Program-made: the position numbers and the translations under genes
Source of the DNA: Chamaecrista fasciculata
Taxonomy: Eukaryota; Streptophyta; Magnoliopsida; Fabales; Fabaceae
NCBI GenBank assembly: GCA_003254925.1
Contig: QANZ01017357.1
Location: 13,706 to 77,705 of the forward strand
Direction: 5' to 3'
Length of the DNA stretch: 64,000 bases
The notes under the pieces: model-generated
Told to the model about the DNA's origin: nothing
Database searches by the model: none
What the model saw: the letters and a program-made list of their open reading frames with translations, nothing else
Shown: positions 37,371 through 49,938 of the stretch, piece by piece
Numbering within the stretch: the stretch's first letter is position 1
How the letters are laid out: each line of letters opens with the position of its first letter

Positions 37371-38461
37371 TTCACATTCAGGGACTAAATCGTATAATTT
37401 CATTTTTCAAGAATTAAATTGAGACATTTATCATTTTTAGGGACTAAATCATTATAATTTATTCTAAAAAATAATGGCTATGGAAGGCCATGCTTGTGGT
37501 TCTTCCGGAGGGAGCTGAAGGCGTAAGTTCAGAAAGTGGTTTTAGTAAGTTTGACAAAAGAGGACACATATGAAAGTGACCTTAGCAGTTGCAAAAATTG
37601 ACATATGGAGAAGAGAGAGAGATGGAGGACCCCATGAAGTTGAATGGAATAGCCTTTTGAGTCACCAGTCATGGAAGGGAGGCTAATAAGTAACAACTGC
37701 ATTGGCCACATCATTACAGGGGTCAATCCTATTAATTCTAAAATGCATCTCCCATTGCACTTCTTGCTTCCAAAAAAACTCACTTTTTTGAGGACCATTT
37801 CGATTGATGGTACTCGAAAATGAACTAGAAATAATTTGACACTGATGACATAAACAAGAAACCCGCGTTAGGTGTTTTGTCCATTCCTGTCTTTAGAAAA
37901 ATGGTCGGCAATGTCTTGTACAAATGGTTTTGGGAACTTGCATTTGTAGAGTAACTGAGTAAGAGTTTGCTGGTTTTTCTATCTGTTTTTAGTAAACCCA
38001 GTTTTCTCCTTGGTTAACTTCAGCATGATTGCTGTTTTTCAGGCACACTGGGAAAGGTGAGTTTAGTTTCTTGAAGTGTCCTTTTTTTTTTTTCTTTTTC
38101 TGGAAATTACTGAAATACTTATACTTGACTAATACCCTTATCTGGGGGAACTTTCTTTGTTCAATTCAGTGCCTTTTTTCTATTCAGGTTAGATTCCAGT
38201 ACTGCTCAGCCAGTAAATGAAAGTAACTCATTATGAATGTTTTGTCAGTGTTAGCATTTACAGTTAGTTCTTCATGTTGAGCATATAAGCATATATTAAT
38301 TACTCTCTGAAATCATGAAAACATGAATATACTACCGTCTATAAATATCACTTTACTGGCCTTTTTTCCTCTTTCTTGAACATCAAGTATAGGATGTGGC
38401 TGAGGAGTAGAGAATGGTGATTGGAGAATTTGGTGTGTATGTTGCAATAATCCTTAATGTC
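37371..38461. other. Promoter and 5' leader of the IQD gene
   Basis: No independent gene seen. Just before the IQD ATG there is an upstream ATG in the leader (ATGGTGATTGG near 38415). The leader may contain an intron, because GT- and AG-like sites exist, but I cannot fix it. Confidence 0.4.
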
Positions 38462-40465
38462 ATGGCAAAGTGGAACTGCTGGTTTGGATGGTGTAAAAGG
38501 CTCTTAACTTCTGAGTCAAAGCCAAAAGTAAGTCCATGAATACATTTTTGTATAGTACATGATTACCAAATAGTACCCAAAAGTCTGGTGATATATATGA
38601 TACGATACATCTTCATCTGTTATCTCAGAACTCAAAGAAATTGAGATGGAGTCATGGAAGGGTGAAGCTGAAACAGTGTCCTACAATCACAGAAGCAGAT
38701 AAAACACTAAATGAAGCAAGAGAAGAACAGAGAAAGCATGCTTTGACAGTGGCCATTGCAACAGCAGCAGCTGCAGAGGCTGCAGTTGCTGCTGCTCATG
38801 CTGCTGCTGAAGTTGTGAGGCTCACAGGTGCTTCTCGTTCGTATTCTTATTTGTCGAAAGGAGACAGAAATTTGGCTGCCACAAAGATTCAAAGCGCATA
38901 CCGTGCACATCTAGTAAGCTTCCACAGAGCTTTGTTATTTTTCTGTAAAAATAAACGAACAAGAAACCAGCAGGAAAGGACTAGTACTTCATAAAGTGAT
39001 GAACTTGTGTTGAATCTCTACTAGGAGATATGCTTACATTTAGTGTCCGTATCTCGAACAGGATTTCCTTCGGTGAATGATATATTTGCTTTCTGATCAG
39101 CCACAAAAAGCTAGGTAGTCAGGCTATTTCTTCCAAACATATTATCACTTCCATTCTAGCAAATTTTAAGAAGTTAAAAAAATCATATAACTAGATATTG
39201 TCATTTTCTGGCTTTCATAATTACTCCTTATTTACTTTCTGATCTGTGTTCTCAAGTTTTTACAGTAACTGTGATTAATTGTGTTTGTGAATATAAGTAG
39301 ACATGCTTGTACTCACTTGAAGTTGAAATTTTAATTGGGAATGAAAAAGGCTAGGAAAGCATTAAAAGCATTGAAGGGAATTGTAAGACTGCAAGCTATA
39401 GTTCGCGGTCGAGCTGTGAGACGACAAATGCTGAAAACAACGCAGAATTTGCCCTCCAACTCAAACAAGCAGGTTGGAATCCAGAAAATAAGTGATTCTC
39501 CAAATGGAATCAACAAAGATGACAAGAACAAACAGCTTCAAAAGCAGAAAAAGAAGTTGGAAGAGACTGAAATAGAGGTGAAGTATACAGAATCATCAAC
39601 AACCTAGAACAATCTCTATTGATCTATTTCCCAATAGGGGAAAAAGATAATAAAAAAAAACTAATGAAACACTGATTTATATTTCTTCAGCTTTAATTCT
39701 TTTGTTCTAATTCTTTCAATTATTTCATCACAGACTGATAGCCAGAGTCAAAGAACTTGGGATTGCAGCTTGCTCTCCAAAGAGGACAGTGAAACCATAC
39801 GGTTAAAAAAGCAAGAGGCTATTTTCAAAAGGGAGCGCATGAAACAGTATTCTTTCTCTCACAGGGTAATACTAATCTCATTCAATATAACATTTTTTGT
39901 TGATAAGATTAGCCAAGTCCGATCCCATTATGCATCTAAGAATTTCCATGCAAAACCATTTTTCTAGGAGAGAAAAATTTCTCACATGATGGAAGACTCC
40001 ATGCAAAATAAGGAATTTGGAGGAGAGAGCTGCCGTACTCTAGGACAATGGCTAGATAAAGAAAAATCTAATGGAAATGTGTTTCATAAAATAGCTATGA
40101 GGGAATGGTGTGACCATGATTCATCATCACAAGTTGTCACACAGAAGAAGAATGTGAAAATAGAAGAACATTTGCAAGAAGATGATGAAGTGACTTCACA
40201 GATTTCATTCCCAAGGAAGTCATGTTCTCGTGTGAAGAAAAGTTTAGTTGGAGATGATAATTGTTCCATGCCAAATTCTCCAGTTTTTCCCACTTACATG
40301 GCTGTGACAGAATCTGTGAAAGCAAAGGCAAGATCCGCGAGCACGCCGAAGCAAAGAACAGGATTTCTGGATGTTTGCTATGATCAGAGTGATTCTCAAA
40401 GGGAATCCATATCTTTTAGTTATTCTTGCTATGGTGCAAGTACTAGTTCCAATGGCAAAAAATGA
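38462..40465 (+). CDS. IQ67-domain calmodulin-binding protein (IQD family)
   Basis: Five exons give 402 codons plus stop: 38462-38527, 38629-38913, 39350-39577, 39734-39865, 39968-40465. It begins [15 protein letters not shown], a typical IQD N-terminus. An Ala-rich helix (about 60-83) precedes the IQ67 domain (about 103-170): [37 protein letters not shown] phase-0 intron splits the domain after HL, the hallmark intron position of plant IQD genes. The C-terminus carries [19 protein letters not shown], the conserved DUF4005-type block. IQD proteins are basic scaffolds that bind calmodulin and usually associate with microtubules or the plasma membrane. The head resembles the IQD11/12 group, but I do not assign a number. 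The acceptor before exon 3 (AATGAAAAAG) has a weak pyrimidine tract. Confidence 0.92.
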
Positions 40466-41683
40466 AGCTTCTTCTCAGAAAAGAAGTCATTATTAGAAGA
40501 TGTTGAATCTGATCTGATGCATGTTTTGGTGAAGTAATTAGAAGGGTGAAGGAGCAAATTTAATTTACTAGGCTCATTTTACGTGAGACACAACACACTG
40601 ATGAACTTTTTCACCTCACATTTTGGCAAAATATTTCATGTTATTGATTGTACTGAAATAATGACTTTATTATTTTGGAGAAAAACTGGAGGAAAATTGA
40701 TGAAAGATGCATATGGGCACCGCTAACATCCCAATATCAGCAGTTTTACAAACATTGATCTTTTTGTTATTATAAATCTACAATTTGTTCATAAAGTTTA
40801 GAAATTATATATATATATATATATCCAAACTCAAACTCAGTCTCATAAGATGAATTGATGAAATATACAAATATAGGTATTTGATCATTTCTAATTTCTC
40901 AAGATAATGAACAAGAAAAGACATTAATAGTCGGGTCCAATTTTTCCATAATGTTTGATTAATTCAAATTTGGGCCTGAGATTCGCTCCCATAAATCTGG
41001 GCCTTAGATTCAGTCTAAAACAATTTTGGGCCCGAGACTAGCCGGTGACTCACGTCACATGAGATTGCAAGTGGCTTGAACGGGTAATTTCTTTTTAAGT
41101 TTTTAGGCAAGTAAATTACTAAGATTTTGGGCTTTCAAAAAAAAAAATACTGGGATTTTGTGGTACATATAAAATTTGTAAGAAAAAAAAAAAAAGAAAA
41201 GCTGTGTTGGAAACTAAAAACTTTTGTAAGTATTTTAAATTTATCTTCAAATTTATGTAGTACAATACTCACATTAGGCACTTAGGGGCTCAACTAAAAC
41301 AATGCAAGTGATTGCAAGACAAATTACAATTATATATTATGTGAATTTTTTTATCGTTGTCTAATTTTTAAAGTTTTGTCTAGACTAATCTAACCTTGAC
41401 CATGTCCTGCAACTAATTATAGTAGAAGAGTCTCTCAATAAAAGTGATCGCACTTACAAAATTTTGAATTCATAATCTTATTTAAGCAATATCAAACTGC
41501 ATACTACTCTAATAAAAAAAAAAACTGCTTACTACTTAAACTTAAACTAACTCTACGTGGACATATATTATGTGATTTGATAAATGGTTGAGATTAAAAA
41601 CAAGACAATATATGATTTATAATAAGTCATTCTAATTCTTTAAAATTATCAATTATTAATTGCTTTTAATTTTTTATATATAT

Positions 41684-41835
41684 AAAAAAGAGATTGGTAA
41701 TGATTATCTATAAAATATGTTACTAATATGTGATAAATAGTTTATGCACCAAACAAAAAAAAAAAGAGATTGGTAATGATTATCTATAAAATATGTTACT
41801 AATATGTGATAAATAGTTTATGCACCAACAAACAA
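41684..41835 (+). repeat. 76-bp near-perfect tandem duplication
   Basis: The unit contains AGAGATTGGTAATGATTATC and TGATAAATAGTTTATGCACC. The second copy follows directly at +76 bp, with differences only in the A-rich junction, so the duplication is recent. Confidence 0.9.
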
Positions 41836-42120
41836 AAACTAAACCAATCAAAAGTATATATCTTGGCGTCAACAAATCAAATGATTAACCTAGGCAATAA
41901 TTACAGTTATAATATCACCAGTGAAAGAGGTTGATCAATAGATCAAGTCTCTTCTTGAAATCTTATGTTGTTGTCTATTAAAAATAATCCTATTTGAAAT
42001 ATTATCAAATAACAAATATATAGATACATTTAAACTTCAATTTTTTATGTCACATTGTCACGAGAGACTAAATTTAAAATTCTCTCCCTCGGATACACTT
42101 CAGATATATATATATATATA

Positions 42121-42285
42121 CTAGGGGCTTTGCGTGTCATAACGGGCACGCAAATATTAGGGATCAAAATGAAATTGATAGTAAATATTATGGACCTAAG
42201 TGAGGTTTTGGCCTAAAAGAAATAAATTCTAACATTATAGAGAAAAAAGGACGACCAGAAAGGAGTGAAGTCATATAATATAAGA
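42121..42285 (-). mobile_element. Short non-autonomous Helitron-like element, copy 1 (165 bp)
   Basis: Read on the minus strand it starts TCTTATATTATATGACTTC and ends CTAG. A hairpin lies about 4 bp before that end: arms TTTGCGTGCCC and GACACGCAAA-type around GTTA, slightly imperfect in this copy. It lies between A and T. TC start, 3' hairpin, CTRR end and A/T insertion are the Helitron signature. Confidence 0.75.
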
Positions 42286-43409
42286 TATATATATATATAT
42301 ATATATAATTAAATTTAATCTCTACCATGAAAGTGAGATTTCTCTCGATCACGACCTTCAATATTGGGGGAACAGTAGTATTAGTTTATCATTATCAAAT
42401 ATCAATATCAGTATGTACCAAAAAAAAAACAATATCAATATCAGTATATATCAACTATATATAAATGTCATGCATGCTTTGAGATGACACAACTATGAAA
42501 TTTCTGTGTTGATCTCCTTACATACAAAACCAAGTTGGTATGCGAAACCCATCTTTTATTAATTTGGGATTGAAAATAAAAGTTGATGATGGGGATCCCA
42601 CAATAATCTATCACCTCCATATATAATGCTTGCACCTACCATTCCATCGTCGACTCATAAATTCATCTCTCATTAATTCAAGGACGTGCTTGATTGTATT
42701 AATAATTATTTGAGAGTGATTAGTCAGAATTATCCAATTATACACACTCATGTATGCCAGATGAGTGCGACAATATAATTGCTTATATAAAAAATTAACA
42801 ATAATATTAACATTTTAAACTTTCATATATACTTATATGAAAGTATTAAATCAACTTTTAGATTTGAAAATGCATATTCACTCATTAATTATATTATCAC
42901 CAATGTTTTTTTTTTTAAAAAAAGTTGGAGATAGCTATAGAGGCTTGATCGAATTGATGAGTGGCCCCTAAATATCCATAAACTGAGAAGTCTCGAAAGA
43001 GGGCCTTTTCGTGCTTGACTGTCTGAATCATTGGATTGGGTTAATTAGAAGAAATCATTAATTTGTGTTGTGGATTGAAAGTGATTTGAATTGATGCATG
43101 AACATCAACATCGATCTTTGTGTGTGGATCGGCGAAGAACCCACTTAAGCATATAAATACATGTTTGTGTTGTATAATAAATGGTTATATATGTATATAA
43201 TTAAGGTTTTTGAGATTATGTGTTTCTTTCTTCTCTATTGATAGACCGATCTTTTACCTAGTCTTGTCATGTTTGGCACATGCCCTAAGTGCGCTTAAGC
43301 ATTCCTCTGGTCCTAGATCCATTGAGTTAGTGTTTCCTTTTCGTAGAAAGGTGATCCCATCATTCTCTTTATGACTCTCTATAATCTATATAATTAATAG
43401 ATAAAATAT

Positions 43410-43665
43410 ATTTGTTTAGTCTTTAAATTTATTTCAAAATTATGATTTGGTCTCTAAATCATGGAAATAGATTTTTTAATCTCTAATTTTTTACCAACAT
43501 AAAATATTTATCTTATATGAATCATAATTATGTTGTAGGGACTAAATAATTAACATTTATAATTAAAAATAAGTATGGATGGAAAGTATATTTTCAATTA
43601 TTAGGGATTAAATCATAATTTTAGGGTAAATTTAGGGACTAATAATTAGATTTACTCTAATTAAT
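43410..43665. mobile_element. MITE with diverged inverted repeats, about 255 bp
   Basis: The left arm TTTAGTCTTTAAATTTA, with AAATTATGATTTGGTCTCTA, pairs with the right arm. Read in reverse, that arm gives TTAGTCCCTAAATTTACCC and AAATTATGATTTAATCCCTA. Non-coding. Superfamily unclear. Confidence 0.6.
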
Positions 43666-43811
43666 ATTACTACAAAATATTTATTATTTATTACTTATAT
43701 ATATATATACTATAAATAATGAAACACTAAATATTTGGTAGATTTATCATTTATTTGGCAACAATTGAAGGGCTTCTCTTATCCACTTATATACCCATAT
43801 ACTTGAAAATG

Positions 43812-44300
43812 GGGTGAATTTCAATTTGGTCCATTATATTTTATTTGTTTTAGGTTGGTTTTATATGTTTTCATAATTTTTTCAAATTGGTCACAAACTT
43901 ACTTTCAAAACGTGATTTGACCTCATTTGTTAACGATTTCAATTGATCAGATAAAGAACTCTTTAAAAGTTAGCATATAGTTTCGAACTCGTTACATTTG
44001 AACTTAAAACGAGATAAATCTGACTAATTTCGCTTATATATGACTATGAAACAAGTTACTCACTTTCGAAACTCAGTTGATCTTGTTTGTTGATGACGCT
44101 CTCAAAATTAAAGCTAAGTACTCGTCAAAAGAAACTCATAGTCTTGCATTCATTGCATTCAAACTTGAAACGAGAGATATATGTTATATAATCACGCATT
44201 CAATATTATTTTTGGGATCAATTTGAGAAATTATAAAAATATGTAGAACTAATTTTAAAAAAAATAAAACATAAAGGACCAATTTAAAATTCACCTCATA
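43812..44300. mobile_element. MITE with about 85-bp inverted arms, about 490 bp
   Basis: The left arm GGGGTGAATTTCAATTTGGT pairs with the right-arm reverse GAGGTGAATTTTAAATTGGT. The match continues through TATTTTATTTGTTTTAGGTT and the ATTTTTTCAAATTGG-like inner part. The centre carries GTACTCGTCAAAAGAAACTC, a word related to one near 21850. The last 110 bp of the window (63890-64000) read like the start of a related element. Confidence 0.65.
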
Positions 44301-45821
44301 CATAAGGGGCCAATCTAAATTTTGTGGCCATTGAGATATTAATAGACTTTTTTTTTTTATGAAGAGATATTAATAGACTTTAACTTTGAACAAAACATGT
44401 ACTGATGTACAACATTGTCTAACAAAACATTATTCTTTTATAATAATATTTTTTTTCCGAACTGGTTTTGGGGATGGGAGGGTGGGCTCCCACATAAAGT
44501 ATAATGAATTTTTCATAAATAAAAAATTATAATGAATTTGACCATATAGCTTCTTTCACGAATGACTCCGATGTGTGTCAATTTTTAAGTATACACACAT
44601 GGCCACAATTTATGCTTCTTTTATTTCACATAAAGTACAAGATCATTGTATACCCCATTTCGAAAATAAATTCACTCATATTTAATACTTAATAGTAGTC
44701 TTTGATCCTCCATCTCAGCTTGATCTTGTACTAAACTCAGATCTTTTGTGTTAATGAAAGCCAGCCGTATTTTTCATTAAAAAAATAGTAGTATTTGAAG
44801 AAAAAAGAAAAAGAAACTGAAAGAGTACATAATCATACTCCTACCTTATGAGCTCTTCTTTTGCCTCACGTACGTGTATTATAACCTAAAAGGTACATAT
44901 ATATATATTAACGTTAGTTAAACTTTGTAGAGTTCTAAAAAATGAGCCTATACCTAATATTGTCAAAAGCTTGATATATACTAATTAATGATTAATGATC
45001 TTTTGTTTTCTCCTCAGCTCCATCATCTTTGTGATTGTTATTTATATGGAAGTAGATACAAACATTATTTCTTCTGTCTTTTTGACATGTGCTTTTTATT
45101 ATTTTTTTCCACGGCCCCCACTTTTTTAAAAAAGATATATAGCTAAATACTATTAGTTAATTGGCACATTAAAATTAACTTAAGTTAGGCCACTTGAAAA
45201 TTAATTAACTCCATGTATAGCAGTACAGAGTCTACAGACTACAGATATACAGAGAGAGAATATTGGAAGTGCGAGAGTATATATATATATCATGATTAGT
45301 AAAGTGAATTGGAAAACCTGAACAAACTAGTATAATTAACTGTATTTGGGTTTGATGAATGAAATTAAACTAGTCAATTCATGGCACCAAGAAATTAAGA
45401 AAAATATATAATCTTGAAACAACTCCACCATGGAAATGTTGCTTTCAAGCCGCATTAATTATCACTTTGGATGATTTGTACTCTCAATCTGTCAAAACAA
45501 AAAACATGGCTTTAGACCCATCTCAGTGGTGAATATAATTTGTGTCTGATATGTCAAAGAAGCTAGCTATAGCCACTGTCATAATATATATAGTTTCCAA
45601 GATTTTGAAATTGGTATATATGAGAAATTTGGTGATATAACACATGATTTTTATTTTACTTCTCGTACACTATACGTTTGTTATAGCCTCAAATTTTGTC
45701 ATAAATTAATAACCCTGGGGCATATATACCAAACAACACCTAAATACTTCCTATGGAAATTTTACTAATTATAAGAGAAGCTAAGTAGTTATAACTTTTG
45801 TCACGGATGTATATATGTATA

Positions 45822-45994
45822 CTAGGGGCTTTGCGTGCCCTAACGGGCACACAAATATGTATGTAGAATAAATAAGGGACTAAATTGTTAACTTAGTAAA
45901 GAAAGAGAGACCAAATAGTAAATTTTCTCTTATTTTTAATTTCATAGACTATAGTTTTAAAGAAAGACGACCAGAAAGGGGTGGAGCCATAAGA
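45822..45994 (-). mobile_element. Short non-autonomous Helitron-like element, copy 2 (173 bp)
   Basis: Same termini as copy 1 on the minus strand: TCTTATGGCTCCACCCC at the start, a GCGTGCCC/GGGCAC hairpin and GCCCCTAG at the end, with A before and T after. The interior closely matches the copy at 49759-49938 (AATAAGGGACTAAATTGTTA on the plus strand). Confidence 0.8.
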
Positions 45995-48105
45995 TATGCT
46001 TGGTTAATTTAGATATATAGAGTTAGACATACAAGGAATGCAGTCACTATCATGTGTTTAAATGGCACTGAGGCATCACTCTACAGCTATTGTGAAAGTG
46101 ACTGAAAGAGAGAGCTCAAAGCCTAAGCTTTTGGCAGGCCAAGCAAGAATAGATGGATGCTTCTGTGTCATATGTGAAGCAATATTGTTAAAATGGCAGT
46201 TCCAAGATTATGCTTTATTTCGCTATTAAAGTATCTGTGTTGTGTGTCAAAAAGGACCATTCTTTTACATTCAAAGTCTCTGGACTCCTTTTACGAAAAA
46301 CAAAAGTTTCTGGACTACATTTTCTTTAATTTCTAATTGTGTGCATGATGGCGAAAGCAAATTAAAGGAGACACACACACATTAACACATATATATACAG
46401 TTCCCCTCATCCCCTTCTTCCCCTCCAATTATCCAAACAAATTCTTAAACTCTTAATTTTGAGAATATATTCAACTGCATAAAATACTCTGTAAATAAGA
46501 ACAACTTCTCGTGATTCTACTTGAAAAGTTGATTAAGTAGCTCACCAAAAACATAAATAAGTTAAGTAATTTAAAAAAAAAAAAGTTACCTTGTCAGTTG
46601 TCATAATCAATACTCAAGCTAGTTGGAAAAATCAAGCATCCTATAGTTTTTTTTTTCTTTTTGAAGTGTTCTTAGTGACCTTTTATAGTTTTATTAGACA
46701 TATATAAGTCATGGGTCTATGACCTAACCAACTTGAAATCTATAAATTAGGCATAGCACATGCCTACACGCTATCCAACTGATGTGGCAAGTGGCAACGC
46801 ATTGAAATTTCAACACCAAACAAAAATTCTCAGAATCTGTGTGCGTCTGTCTCTGGATTAATTCGACGCAATATTATTGTTATTGGCTAGAGTTATCCAA
46901 AGTAAGCAATTACTTCAAAAAGTACTTTGCTTAACATTAGGGGCTTGAAAATTATATATATATAGATACATATGTTGTGGAATCATAGTAGATAGTATAT
47001 AAGCAATTTCAAGAGCATCAATTGTTGACTTGTAAGTCATATTCTGGCTGTACGGGTATATATAATGAAACATATAATGGTTGTGTGCACATGATGATGA
47101 TCAAAGGACAGTATATATATGCGTATAGAAGAATATATATATATATATATATATACATATCAATGCCCTATATGTTAATTCACATGCTATGCTTATCCCA
47201 TTGGAAAGCTTTACATTGTATAGCCCCTCCCCGCGTCTCCTCTCTTCTGCATTTATCATCATTAATTTTGTATACCCCATCTGTGTGACCACTATGTATT
47301 GTTCAAAGCAATTCATATCACAAACAGAAACCATTTTCCAAAAGCAAATGATGCAGCTAACATATAGTACTGTACATGTTATGATTGCAGATGAAAAACT
47401 TGTTCCACTTCAATTTAAATGATTGACGTCTAACGACTATTTAATTTCCAATTGATTTAATTTATAAATTAAACACATATATGTGGATCATGAATAATCT
47501 CCACTAAATCCAATAATATTATATAACATTGACTATATATATATGTTAATTATTTAATTTATTTGATTTCATGCTATTAGTTTATTATCAATCTCCATCA
47601 TCTATATGTCGAAGAAATATTATATTGCAGTGTTCATCTATATATATATATATATCACTGATGATGCTTTAATTTGCTGAGAATATATATCAGCAAATTA
47701 ACATTTTTAAGTGATATATGTATACTTATAACCCATTATATGATCCCTATAATCAATAGGTTTTTGGTTGCATATATTGTAGAGGATTAATAATTGAATC
47801 GATCCAAGAATATTAAACTTGAGCACCTTCTTTTTTTTATTGATATTTGAAGACACTGAGAACAAGAAATTCATGCTTGATTGTAACATTATTTGATTGC
47901 AGATTAATTGACGCTCTTGATTCCAAACTAATGTTTGCATGGTAATTAAGGACCAAAATCCTTATATGGTCTCACGCAGAAATTTAAACTAGACACAATT
48001 TATTTTTATTATATAAAATAAATTAAAGGAATGGAATCATCAATTATATATTACTGTATACTTAATTATCTCATTTCGTTCATTTTCTAATTCAAGATTG
48101 TGCTC

Positions 48106-48109
<4 letters not shown>

Positions 48110-48137
<28 letters not shown>
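48110..48137 (+). repeat. (CT)14 microsatellite
   Basis: Uninterrupted CT dinucleotides followed by a T run. It is one of several simple repeats in the gene desert; (TA)n tracts lie at 42110, 42290, 47130, 47640 and elsewhere. Confidence 0.9.
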
Positions 48138-48141
<4 letters not shown>

Positions 48142-49758
48142 AAACAGTAGCAAACGCACTAAAAAACTATTATAAGTAACCAATAGCCAATTTTCAAGCA
48201 ATTAATTAATATTTCTGGCAAAGGAAAAGCAATTTATTAATATCTATATATGCGTGTGTGTTTATATACACACACACACACACTAAGCTAAGCTACGAGA
48301 AAGGTAATAATGTGTGGTGGAATGAAATCTTGGGCATGCCTAGAAGTTAGCCAGTACTTGCCTAGCCTTGGCTATTTCTGGTTAAGAAATGTGCTAGTTT
48401 GTGATAAAGCACTTTGATATTCCTTTCTTTTCTTTCTTTTTTGGCTTAGCCTTCTGTCACTATCCAATATTGGTGCATGCAGAAGATAGATATGAAGGAG
48501 GCCATATCTTTCCCACAATTGACAGTTTGACACTACTTGTTAATTAATTAATTAATTTGCAAACCTATTACTCTCTCTCTATCTCCCCCTCTTTCTCAGT
48601 CTAGCTAGCTATAGCTTTAGCTTTACACTGACCTAATAGTTTCCCTTTGATTTTAATTTCCCCTAAACACACGCATATGCTATATATGAAAAGAGGGAGA
48701 CTGTTTAGATGGACATGATATCATGAGAGTGGAATTTAACTGAGACATATATATATAGGGAACATGATAAGAAAATTAAGCTTTTCGACTTTTCGTAGCC
48801 CCCTAAGTTTGGCCTTTGCTCCCCAATCCCTTACCTATTTTTGCAGTATCATAATGTTGGGTTTATGATGATGACGAAGACTGCAATACATAACATAACC
48901 ATAACATAACCTACTCTTGACTTGACACTTACAAACTTTCCTTTTAACTCCTCATCAAACTCTCTTTCATATACTTATATCATATCTAATTTGGAAAAAG
49001 ATAAAGTATATATGTATGTATATTGTATACTATATATTATATATGTTTGTGTACGTGAGCATTATTTATTCAAGGATGAAGGATCTACATATATCTGCAT
49101 GCCTTCTAAAATGGCTAGCAAGGAGTTATTAAATATATTTTTGGTGGCCTAACTTGTTCTTTGTGTGTAAGTTGTTGGTCTCCTAGAAGAGAACAAAAGA
49201 TGAGTGGCTTGATTAAATTAATATTTTCAATGGTTGGCTGCAAATTAATAAAATGGCTTTTTGGGTGAAAATTTTTAGACAAATCAATTTTTTTGGAACA
49301 CTTTTAGACAAATCATGGTGCTTCGAAAGATTTAACATTATTTAATTTTTTTGGTCGGGAAAAATAGCAAATTTGTTGGTGAATGGTGGCCATTAAATTT
49401 AGCTTTAATTTTATATTTGGAAAAATTAAAAGAAACCTTCATGATTGAGACACTGAATTATTATTATTATATTTAAACAAAGATCATAGTGGTTAGAATG
49501 ATATTTAATTGAAAGAAAAAAGTAGTCAGCAATTATAATGATCCTCTTCATGAAAATTATTGGCGAAAGATGCTTAAAAGAAAATAAGGCTATCTCAATC
49601 TAATTTGTGAGAGCTATCTGCTAGATAATCATTATTAAAAAAAAAAGTATAAGAAATGAAAAAGAGAAGCGATAAACAATAATTAGCTAAACATCATGCA
49701 CAAAAGAAAATACCGTACACAGAATCTAATAATTAAACAACACACACATATATATATA

Positions 49759-49938
49759 CTAGTTGTTTTGCGTGCCCTAACGGGCACGCAAATATGTATG
49801 TAAAATAAATAAGGGACTAAATTGTTAACTTAGTAAAGAAAAAGAGACCAAATAGTAAATTTTCTCTTATTTTCAATTTCATAGACTATAATTTTAAACA
49901 TTGACCACCAGAAAGGGGTGGAGCCATATAATATAAGA
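49759..49938 (-). mobile_element. Short non-autonomous Helitron-like element, copy 3 (180 bp)
   Basis: On the minus strand it starts TCTTATATTATATGGCTCC and ends CTAG. The 3' hairpin is perfect, with 11-bp arms TTTGCGTGCCC and GGGCACGCAAA around a 4-base loop. It sits between A and T. Its interior is nearly identical to copy 2, so these two are recent. Confidence 0.82.

Noticed and set aside
47022-47422. Overlapping short frames around a (TA)n tract
   Set aside because: Low-complexity IYIYIYI translations are products of the microsatellite.
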